The position numbers and the translations under genes are program-made. DNA of 64,000 nucleotides, from assembly GCA_013398955.1 (NCBI GenBank), contig VWPU01018905.1:1-64000 (forward strand), given 5' to 3'. How positions within the stretch are numbered: the stretch's first letter is position 1; every line of letters begins with the position of its first letter. Below the pieces are notes generated by a model. The model was not told where the DNA came from. It made no database searches and worked only from the letters and a program-made list of their open reading frames with translations. The stretch is from Callaeas wilsoni. Its lineage: Eukaryota > Chordata > Aves > Passeriformes > Callaeidae. This document shows positions 11,101-23,100 of the stretch, one piece after another.

Positions 11101-14100
11101 TCTGTGGCAGAAAAAGGCCTGGCATACTGAAGAACCCTATGTCCCTCAAAGGCTCTGGTAACAATCAAAGCACCCTATCATCAGTTACAAATAGAAGAGG
11201 AAGGCCCCGGAAACTGAAAATTTCCAAGGCTGGTCGACCACCTAAAGGTATAGGGAAAAATGTAGTAGCCAGCAAGAACACTTCTCTGGGGCCTGGGAGT
11301 ATCCTTCCAGATGTTAAACCGGACCTTGAAGATGTTGACGGTGTTCTTTTTGTGTCCTTTGCATCAAAGGTAAAACCTCACTGTTGTGGAGTGAAATTCA
11401 AAAACCTTTTAAAACCTTTGTGCTTACAAGCTGAAGTTACATTTTCTTTTAAACTGATTTTGGAATTTTGTGGCCTCTTTTCAAATCTGTTCTTAAATTG
11501 ACCCTGTGTTATCCATAACATGGTCTTACTTCTTGCAGCTTAGGAAAAAGTAGAGGGATCTAGAGTTCTGTATAAAAGAATGCATGCTTGTTTATGAAAC
11601 AATCTCATGTTTTGGATAGTTTGGTGATATTTGATGTGGCCTACTTTGCATCTAAGTGTTTTAAGGTAACTTACTCAAGGCTCTTCATGTACGTAGGAAG
11701 CTCTTGACATTAACACTGTTGATAGAGCTGGTGGAGAAGAGTCACAGAATCTTCAGGCTCCCTTGTTGACTACAAGTGATCCAGGTACATTTTTCTTTTT
11801 TAATCTTTTTTGTGAGTGACTCTTCCGTGCAGTAAGGGAATTCGTAAAGATACACTGCAAAATTTATAATTAAGTCAGTTTTTTTGCATGGCAAATTTTT
11901 TTATATGTTCTCTTATATTTTAAGTAGATTGTCAAGCAAGAATACAGGTACTGGAAAAGGAGTTGATGGAAGAGCTGAAGACCTTGAGGCATAAACAAGT
12001 AATACATCCTAGCCTTCAGGAAGGTAGGTGGTGGTGTACATGCTGATGCACCTGGTTGATCATTACGCTTAGTCATACTGAGCTGGTAATTTCCTACTGG
12101 TGCCAGTACTGTGTATGCCTAATACAGCTGGGACCTGGCTTTTCATCTGCACACATTTTTGTTGCAAACTAGAAAATATGATGGTGGCAAGAGGTGAATC
12201 CTGAATCTCCAACAGGAGAGCAGGAGTCTGCATGTTATGTGCCTCTTGCAGAAGGTGCTGAGCCTTCCGAAAGTGCCTGTTTTGTAATGACCTAAACCTG
12301 GTTGAAAGCAAGTGGAGTTGGTTTTACATCTTCATAAAAGTAGGCGTTCCTGGTGAGTAGAAGAGCTTAGAGATCAAGCAACACTTAAAGGCTACATTTA
12401 CTGTGGTTTGAGTCCTTATTTCTTTGAGGCTCTATTCATCCAGTTCACTAGCCATGTAAAAGGGCCAAGCAAGGTACTTGTAGTTTGTCATCTTCTGTTT
12501 ATATACAGTGTTACCCTGAGGTAGATGCAGGAAAGCCAAGGATCCACAGAGTGGAACTTAACGTTTTCTCTTCTGATGATGTTGAAAGACATCAGCAATA
12601 GTTGTCCTAAGACCAATGACATTAGCACAGGCATCAGAGCAGGTGATGAAATTATTGATCCAAATGGAAGTGTTGTACCTCATACTCGTGAGGTTCTGGC
12701 GCTGAGTGTTTCAAACACATAACTGTAATATTGTAGGGACTGAGACTCCAAATACTGATCTTGACTCTGATAGGAGCTTTTCTGGGCCCTCACAGAACTT
12801 CTGTGGTGAGGAACATCGGATTACCTTGAATGGTTTATGCATGGGGTATGATGAGAATTAACAACGTTAAGCGTTTTTAGGATTTTATTGTGGACCTCCT
12901 GGGTGTTAGCTTCACCGAAGAAAAGTATCGTAAAATTACAGTGTCTTGGCAACCATTGATACATTGGCAACTACAGCACTAGTGAGGACTGTTGTACCTA
13001 TGAGATGATCCTGCAACTGGGAACATGGACAACCCACATGCTTTTTCTCCAGCTGAAGTGTGAGTTGCCTTCTGAAGGGTTTTAAGCAGTTCACAGATAC
13101 TACAAAATGGACAAGAAATGCCAAGCATTAGGCTAAGAAGGAGACATCTGAAGAATTTTGATTTTCTTGAGTGGTTATGACCATCATTTCCAGTGTTGGA
13201 TGGTAATCTCCTGAGCCTGTTAAATAGTGAAATTGCAATTCAGCAACGATGGAGATGAACCACAGCTTCTAATTTTTAGAGGGAAATGATAATGTGGGAA
13301 AACTGTTTGCAGCAAGAGCATTACTACAATAGGTATAATCTGATCAGGCTGTGAAGTGAATTACAGTGTGAATACTACTGTTGTTAGACTTCAGCTGCTG
13401 CATGTGAACAAGGAACCAGACTTTCTCCAATTACCTTCATCTTCCAAATAATTACAGATCTCTTGCCTTGCAGACTTGAGATTGTGGGAGGAACAGACAC
13501 CGCAGTTTTGATGTTAACTCTGGATTTGATTCTCAACAGTGTAGTTGAGAAGTTTAAGATTCTTTCTGAGATTCTCTTATGAAATGTTGGAGCTGTACCT
13601 GAATCCCGCAATTGCTCTTGATCTGTGAAGTTAGTAACAGGGTGATTGAGGCTGTCTAGATTTTCTAAGGCATCAGAATTGCAGGAAGATGGTTCAGAAA
13701 GAAGGGAATCCAACTTAAGTATGTTAAAGGGAAGGCTCCTGGTGGAGCACTGCAATGCTATGGGATGCTTCTTTTATCTGAGCTAATTTGAATCCGTGAC
13801 TATATTCTTGAACATTGAAGGCACTGTTGTCATGTTTCATATTTCAGATTAATCAGCTGCAGCTGATGGAGAGGAGAAAGTTCTTTTAGTTCTTCATTTG
13901 CTACTGGTTGCTTACAGCAACTGAAATTTAGAAATGCTCTGGGAATGATAGGAATTCTAAAAAGTGATGGTTCACCTGTTGTGTATGGGGATGTCTTTAT
14001 TGACATAATACTTAACTGTTGCCATTTTTTCTCCGCTGGCTGCCTGTGGTCATTGCATGTTGCACTTCCTGGGCTCACCCTCTTGGATTTTGTCTTGGGT

Positions 14101-17100
14101 GTTTTTTACTTCATGGTCCTAAACTGTAATAATAGATTTTGTGCATGCGTGATGTTCTTATTTTTGAGTGTAAAACAAAGATAGGCTTATTTTTGCAGGT
14201 GACAGAAAGGAATGTAAAGAAAAATAAACTCTGTACTCTTTCCATTTATTTGAATAGAAAAAAGAAATGGATGTCATCTTGACATTTGTCAGTTGACATG
14301 TTTTTATACAAAATGCCAGATTGACTTGCTTCTCATTTTCCCTATGTAGATATGAAAATTACATCTCAAACTGTCTGTGATAACAGTAGCTGTTTAAACA
14401 GCCATGCCTGAGATTTGTTTCATGTCAATTGTTTTCAGGCTGCTAGTAATCTGGTCACTGTGTTTCCATTTGTGAACATGAATATGTACTGCCAGCACAA
14501 GGTTTCAACTGTATGTGCAAATACGACTTTGTTTCCTGAGCCTTGCCAAGTCATACATTTTCAGTTTCAAGATTCATACATTTAACGTATTCATTTCAAA
14601 CTTGTGGGCCACAGAGGCAACATTTGTAAGTTTCTATAGCTAAAAATCAAAATAGATGTTCTCAGCTCCCAGCTGTGAGCGTGGGATTGACAACGATTTC
14701 TTGAATTCAGGGTAACAATATTTTCTGAAAAGGTGCAATATTAATTTTCCTAGCTTTTGCTTTTCTCAACATTTCTGTATCTATATTTGTTTTGCCATTG
14801 ACAAAGATTGCTTTTGTTGCCAAGTAAATCTTTCAATTTGAGTATTGGGGGTTGTTAATGAAGGAACGTGTTGGTGCCACCACAATGCTTCAGTGCCTAT
14901 AACAACATAGATTGTTTAGTTTCTTTATAGCCGTTTTCCCCCTGGTTGGGGGGGGTGGGAAAGGTGTTTTATTGTGAAGTGTCAAATCTGGGGAAAAAAA
15001 TAACCTACTGTGCTTTGGAGAATTTCATGAACCAAGTCCTGAAATTGCTGTCTAAACTCATATTTCTATCGTAACAGTCAAACAAACAAACACACACGTT
15101 CTTCAAAGCTAAAATGTGGTTTGTTGTCTCTTATTTGTGGTTGAAACTGAAGTATGTGTGGTGTATGTTCTTGCACAAGTTTAGCTCAGTACAAAAGAGG
15201 ATGTGTAAGTACTGCTGGCAGGCTTGATAGCTTAGGGATATGAAATGTCAGTCAGCTGAGTTGGGTTCAGAGAGTAGCTCTAGCCTTCAAACATGTAAAT
15301 GGTGCTGACTTCTTCAGAAAAACAGACAAAATGTTTTATTACAAGATTTATTACAACACTGGCACTGTGGTTAATAAATTTCTGTGAAAACTTCAGTAGC
15401 AATCAAAAAAACTATGAAATGTAATTCATTTTTTTTTCTCAAATTCCCATTGCGTAAAATGCTCTTTAATTTATTCCTGCTGTAAATCCGGTGTAAGTAA
15501 CCGTTGTGGCACTAATGCTTTTTTTCAAGTCTCTTAAAATGGTGGGGGAATGCCAGAAAAGTCCATGGTAACTGAATGGTTTATCTTTTAGTGAATAGCT
15601 TGACTTTCTTTTTCCTAACATTCTGCTGCATTGAGACATTTACTGACATTTGCTTCTTGTAGTGGGACTGAAGTTGAATTCTGTGGACCCAACAATGAGT
15701 ATCGACTTGAAATATTTGGGTGTGCAACTTCCTCTTTCCTACTCAAATTACTCTCTGTGGAGCTATCCAGGTACCAACCCCAATTCTCCAGGTGGGTAGA
15801 ATATGAATTTGCTGTAATTTCAAGTGTCACCTTTTTATTATCAATGATGAGAAGGAGAGAATGGCTATTTTGTTCAACTTGGTATGTAAAGAGATTAAAA
15901 TGATACTAAAATGACAAAATAGGAGAACTTCCTTAGATCATTATGTGGTTACTGGGCTAGGAGTCCTGAGTAATTGTGGCTGGATTATTTTCAGGGTTCC
16001 TGTTTTGTGATGGTTGTGATCCGGTAACAGTATCTGTCTATTTTATGCTGACCTCTCAAATTGCTCAGAAAAAGCTTAAGCAATCTGAATTTGTCTGATG
16101 TTGCTCACATACCAAACAAAAAAAAAAGTTGTTTTTCACAGAGCTGAGTATCAGAATTTTCCAGAAGAAGACCTTGAGATGCCACATGGGGGCTACCCTA
16201 TAACTTCATGATAATTATTTATTACAAAAGTTGTGACTGATAGTTCTTTTTTAAACTTGCTTGGTATTTAAACAAGTGCATTTCTCATACTGTGACTATG
16301 ATTCTCATACTGTTCACAGGAACTGTCTTTAATAGTGAACTGGATGGACAAAGTATAGTTTATCTTAAATGCTTATCTGTCTTCTGCTTAACTGTTTCTC
16401 CCACTGTAATATTCTAATTACTTATGTCTTTCTTAATCTACTGCTTTTAGGAGCTGGTAGAGGCAGACGTTGAGTTTCAGATTGTTGACACTGCAGGAGA
16501 GGAAGATTCAATTCAGAAGACCTCAGTCAGCTTAGTGTCCAATGCAATTATTTCTAGCCTAACAATATGTTAAACGGCCACACAGATCCCTGTTAGTATT
16601 TTTACATTCCATCTTAGCTCCCACAGTTGATGCATAACTCGACTGAGATGTAACTCTTTGCCTTTTGTGGTTATTCACTGTCCATGCTCCTAACTGATAC
16701 TCACCTGAATTTGACAGAATAGAGATCATTAAATCAAGTTTCTGCAGGTGTTAGAAAAATCATTGACCCAACTGAGGGGAGAGAATCAAATTACTCCTCT
16801 TGCTGAGTGAGGCTGTAGTATCAGCTCGAAACCTGCCTGTTCCATTTTAGCCTACCAATTAGTTGACCGACCCGTTAGTCCTTCAGAGCCAACTGCTTTT
16901 GCACATTGCTAAGGAGACTAAAACAGAAAATAAAGGAAACTCTTTTTGTGTGGGGTAGCAGATGCTTGGCCATAGAGCAGAACTCTACAGGAAGCTTGGC
17001 CTCGTTAAGTATTCTGTTAATTAAAAAAAAAAGTAAAAATCAAATTGCTTCAAACCTTTTGATTTTGCTACTGTTCACCTATCCCTGAAAAGGAATAAGG

Positions 17101-20100
17101 AGAGTTTGCTGAGACACTGATACAATCAAACTTGGTTCATAAACTGAGACTAGCTGTCTTCTTTTCCAGATACTGGATTTCCTTTTGTTTCCAGGACAGG
17201 AAAGACAAATGATTTCACAAAAATCAAAGGCTGGCGAGGGAAGCTTCATGGTGCTTCTAGAAATGAAGGTAAAAAAAAGTAAAAAGAGAGAGATCAATGT
17301 ACATATTTCCAACATGTAGCCATTTTCTTGACCTTACGTAGAGCTTGCAATTTGGTATTTGTGTGTGTCTTAATGAGAGAATTTTTTTTTATATTGAAAC
17401 TGTTATGATTAAAGAATTTTTTAGTATTGATTCCACAGTCAGAATGGAGATTAATGAGGGAAGAGAGAAACTTTGAGTAAGATAAAAATACGTGTTCTGT
17501 TCTACTCAGAAGGCTTGAGTGAAGATCAAAGTTGTAATAGTTTCAGTTTTGTTTGTGAGTTTTGAGTTTATATGGAAGTATGGTAGTTCCAGAATTCTCT
17601 TGCCTCAGGGACCCTAATGAACCTGAGTAATTTTCACTTATATTGGTGTATTTTTAACTCCAGTTAGAGCAGGTAATCCTCACATATTTGATTACTTTGC
17701 CATACCTCAAATGGATTGTTGAAAGTTTGCCAATTTTTTTAGAGTAAATATTTATATTGTACCTTCTGCGCTTCTATACAATGTTGTGTTGGAATATTCC
17801 ACATACATTGTGCTGTACCAGGTAGGCCAGATGTTTAGGACAAATGAAGTAAGAATAGAAGCACAGAAGCCCTGTACTGTTTTTGGGAATGAGTGCTGTG
17901 TGGGGTCTGGCTGAGCCGGAGTTTGTTTTCTCCACAGTAGCTCTCACAGTGCTCTGCTCTGCAGCTGGACAGGTGTTGGTAACACACCAGTGTTTTGGCC
18001 ACTGCTGAGCCGCGCTCGCACGGCACCAAGGCTGCCTCTCAACATTCCCCCTTGAGCAGTAGCCGGTGGGTGGGCACGATCTTGGGAGGGGACATAGAAC
18101 AGCTGACCCAAACTGATCGAAGGGATATTCCATAATGTATGTCTGCTCAGCAATAAAAGCTTAAGAGAATGGAGGAGGAGGAGGGAGGGCATTTGTTACT
18201 TCTGGTATTTGTCTTATGGCGTAACTACTACTTGTTCTGAAGCCTTGCTTCCCGAGAAGTGCCTGTACATCACCTGCTGATGGGAAGTAGAGAATAAATC
18301 TTTTATTTTCCTTTGCTTCCACACTTGGCCTTTGCTTTTACTTTATTAAACTGCTTTTATGTTGAGCCATGAGGTTTTTTGCAGCTTACTTTCAATCCTG
18401 CATTCTGCTGAGAAGGTGAGCCGTAGAGTGGCTTGGTGGGCACCGGGAGTCCAGCTAAGGCCAACCCACCACAAATACACATGTAAGATCTCCACAAAAA
18501 CAGTTGTGCAGGCTGCTGGTTGTGTTTCAGAATGGATTATGTTTGGTATGCCTATGTTACATACAATTCTTGTAGAAGAGTGCATTTTTTAGAGGTGTAT
18601 TTATCTATCCTACACTGTTTGATTATTACAAGATTTAACTCCAGGAGTTAAAGTACTCTTTATTTATTTAGCTGGCAGTTCAGAAGGTTCACTGAAGAAT
18701 CGCTCAGCGTTCTGTAGTGACAAGCTGGATGAGTACCTGGAAAATGAAGGGAAATTGATGGAAACAAGTATGGGATTCTCTTCTAACACTCCCACTTCTC
18801 CTGTGGTGTATCAGCTTCCCACTAAGAGCACTAGCTATGTTCGAACACTTGACAGTGTTTTAAAGAAGCAGTCCACTGTAATTCCATCGACATCTTACAC
18901 GTTGAAGCCTGTTCCTCCATCATCTACCTCTAGGAAAACAAAGACTCAAACCAGACAGACATCTACAAACAGTAGAGTAAAAGCATCTTACAAGCCTATT
19001 CTGCCTTCACCTTTTCCTGCAAAGCAGAAACAGAACTCTTCAGTGTCAGGGGAAAAGGCTGCTAAGTCTGCTAGCAGTTTGAGTAACCAAGCGGATGGTT
19101 TTGTGCTGCCAACTCTGGATGAGAATACGTTTCCAAAACAGATCAGTTTGCGTCAAGCACCACAGCATCACCAAGCACCTCGTCCACCAGGTTTGTCTAA
19201 ATCTCAAGTGAAATTGATGGACTTGGAAGACTGCGCTCTCTGGGATGGAAAGCCACGGACTTACATTACAGAAGAGCGAGCAGACATCTCTTTGGCAACC
19301 CTGCTTACAGCTCAGGTAGATCTGTAATAGTTTCTTTCTTTTCTTTACTATTCCTTTTTTTAATCTGCCCACCTATGGATGTTGCATAGAGATGCAGAAA
19401 GTAAGACTGAAGCTGCTAAGGATCATGATAAAGCATGAGATTCCTTCATTGTGTGGTCTTGGCTGTGAAACTCGAGGAGTGCTGACTTAGCAGTATGTGA
19501 AAAAACTAATTGTGATAATAGCTTGTGATACAAATTATTAGTAATTTGAATTGTTTAAAATTTTCACCATTAAAAATCTGGGTTAATGCAATTGTAATTC
19601 AGTAACTGCTTTTCCTTGCTATTTTCATTTTTATGTTTTCAGTTGAGATAACTGCAAGAAAGTCCTGGTCACGTAACCTCGTTATCGTGTCATACCCTAC
19701 TTATTACCAAGATGATTTTGCTGTCTCCAGTTGCCTCTCAAAAGACTTCAAATGCAAACTCTGTCCTGTTCTTTGGGTTTTTTGTGGGTTTTTCTGGTAT
19801 AGAGGACAAGTTTTCATATGTAAACAATGTAGCTGGACGGGTTTTCTAAATGAACGTTGAATAGGAATTTTGCATATGCTTGATTACATTTTACTAAAAT
19901 ACTCATCTTACTAAAATTTGAAGTTTATGCTTCTTTAAAACTTGTTTTAGGCATCTCTTAAAAACAAACCTATCCACAAGATAATAAGACGACGAGCGCC
20001 TCCTTGCAACAATGATTTCTGCCGACTGGGTTGCATATGTGCCAGTCTGGCACTGGAGAAACGTCAGCCTACCCACTGCCGCAGGCCAGACTGCATGTTT

Positions 20101-23100
20101 GGTTGTACCTGCCTCAAGAGAAGGGTCTTGCTGGTGAAGGGAGGATCAAAACATAAGAAAATGGTGAAAAAGGCTGTGCGTGGAAATCTGGTGCTGTTTG
20201 GAACACAAGGACAACAGCAAGAGGATGAAGATGTGGAAGAAGAGGGTGATGGGGAAGAAGAGGAGATAAAGCAGAAAGACAGGAAGAAGAGAAAAAGGGT
20301 GGAATACAGTGAGTATTGGTAGAGATTACTTAGAGCAAACCACCAAACCTGGTGGGCATTTTTTATTAGGACGTAGTAGTGATGCCATTTCTAAATTCAG
20401 CTTACTTACAGGAAATAACACTTCTTTTTTTTTTTTTTTTTTTAAGTTCTTATTTATGTGATCAGCACTTTGGGCACTGTGTAGGTATTTATTGAATCAA
20501 ACAGTTGGAGTTCCTTCTTGGTAGTTCAAACTCTCGTTCAACTCTCCATGTGTCTTTAAAGACTATGGGTATGAGATAATTACTGCTGTCATTGTTGGTA
20601 ATGTTCAGTGTTACAGTGCTGTTATCTTCCCTGTAAACAAGTAAGTGCCTCGAGCGGCATTTTCAGTTGCTGTATATAGCGGTAGAGTTCATGGACTTCC
20701 TTGAAAATATAGTTATTTGTGGTAATTTTAGATCTGGACTAAGGTATGTTCAGAAAACCTAATTCGTAGAAATTGCCCATGGATTTACATTTTCAGTTTC
20801 TTCCTAACAATGCTTTTAGCAGTAGCTAAAACAAAGTATTCTCTGGTGTTCTACTGGAATAAATTAATTCTTCAATATAGCTGCAGTATACAGGTCTGGG
20901 ATTTTTTTGGGTGTTATGCAGTTTTTCAGTACGCAGCATCAGTGGAGGTCACTAATTTTCGGTGGTTTTGCATATCTTCTATCACAGAAAAAGTGAGAAA
21001 TGAGGATTAGTGTAGAAACATTTTTATTTTCATTTCTTCTTTCTTGTAGACAAATCTCAGTCAATTTTGACTAGAATTTGAGGAAGCAACCAGTAGTATT
21101 TTCTGGCAGTTTGGACTACTGATTGCTGCATAGCTGGACCTCAAACTCAAACAAAAAATTCTGTTACTACTGTGTTAGATGGTGTTTTATTTGTATGTAA
21201 TTTTTGTTTTTTCTCTTTTTTTCAGCTATCTGTGACTCAGAGCCAGAACAACCTGTTAGGAATTGTCCATTGTGGGTGAGAGAGGAAGATGAAGTAGATC
21301 CAGAGCCAATTTATGTCCCAACACCATCTGTTATTGAACCAGTTAAATCTATGGTACTACCCAACCCAGAGATCTTGGTTTCTAGTAAGAACAGATCTTC
21401 CAGTGGAACAAAACCAGGCAGAGTGTACACTCCTAGACCCAATCCAGTGGTAAGAGAAAAAAAAGAGATGCATGGTTTTCTTTGTACTGAAAATTAAATA
21501 CTGCCAAAAGCTTCTGTGCTAGGCAATTTCAGAGAAGTTTGAGGTGAAAGCCTAGGACTGACTGCCCATAGGGTGTGTTGACAAGCTAGGATGGATTGAT
21601 TGTATACAGATCTTTAACTGTGTTCATCTTCTGTTGAGAATTTACTGTAGCAATATGGAGATGGTAGAAGGTGATTATGATTCACGAATAGCCTCATTTA
21701 AAAACACAGTAATATATGGTATTTTTGTCAAAATGGTTATTAGTCCTATGTAAAAGTTATTAGCTACATAATATAACCTATCAAAGTATTAATTACTTGG
21801 AAAAATGTTGAGATACAGACACAGAGTGTTCAGTGTCGTTCTGGAGTATTTTTTTTGTTCTTTCTTGAGATTTCACTGCCAGTGTTCTAAGAATCTGGCT
21901 TTGTGTCTCCCCTCACCTTAGTATCAGACAAAAGCAACAACAGCAGTAGAGGAAAAACAGCCATAGAGTGGAGTGTAGTTATATCTGAAGAACGAACATA
22001 CCAGAGCAGCTATTTAATGTATACCAGATAATGTTAAACAATGCATGACACTTAGGATTTGTTTCTTCACTTAGAAGAATATCTGAATGGGTTTGAATTT
22101 TTCGGGGCTGGTGGTGGCAGACTGGGCTATGTGATGATACTGAGAGGGCAGATCTAGCTTCAAATGCTAGAATTCTCTTTTGACCCTTACTCGTGAAGCA
22201 TTTATGTTGAAGTGTTGTTAGAAAGCAAAGCTGTTTCGTGAATCTAATGTGCATCCAGAACAGAGAGGAGAGGTTTTTGTCTCTTTTTTTTTTTTCTTTT
22301 TAGATTCGAGAGGAGGACAAGGATCCTGTCTACATGTACTTTGAAAGTTTGATGACTTGTGCAAGGGTGCGAGCCTATGAACACAGGAGAGAGGAGAAAA
22401 AGCAGCAAAAAGAGAAAAGTGATTCACAGAGTTGTAGTATAAAGGTAAGAAGTCACACTGTAACTAGTGTGTATTATAGAACAAGCAGAGATACTGAAAA
22501 TATTGAAGTAATTTTTTCCCCAGAAACTCCTACATGACATGAGGGCTTGACTTGCATTTGGTGGTAGTAGGGCTGTGGAAGCTGGAGCCTAAATCACTTT
22601 GCAGTGCTGGTAAACTTACCCTTTTACTGTGATATACATTGTTTTGTCTGGGAAAATTCCTGGCTGCCACAAGTGTGTTATTATGTAAGGCTTAAATGTT
22701 GATTGTTAATAGAGCCCTTCTAAGATGAAACCTGTAACATTGTCAAACACAGCATATTTTTATGATTTGGGATGAACTAGTTCATTTTGTGCTGTGATTT
22801 TTAGTGTGGAAGTGAGATGTATAGGGTGAATATTTTCTTGCATTTCTTTCCTCCAGCAGGAGCATGAACCAGAGCTTCAGTCTCCTGAGAAGCCAACCTG
22901 TGAGGTAGACAAAGGCACTAATAAATCAAGAGGTAAGAGCTGAGTCTTGAGTATAATTCCACTTCTTGGCAGTTACACGTGTTTGTGGTATTTCTTTAAA
23001 AAAAGTAGCTACTGATGAAACAGAAGTCTGTTTGCTGGGGGAGTTACTACAGTTGTTAATAAAAATCTTATGATATGCATACAGTTTCCTGTTTTCTTAG

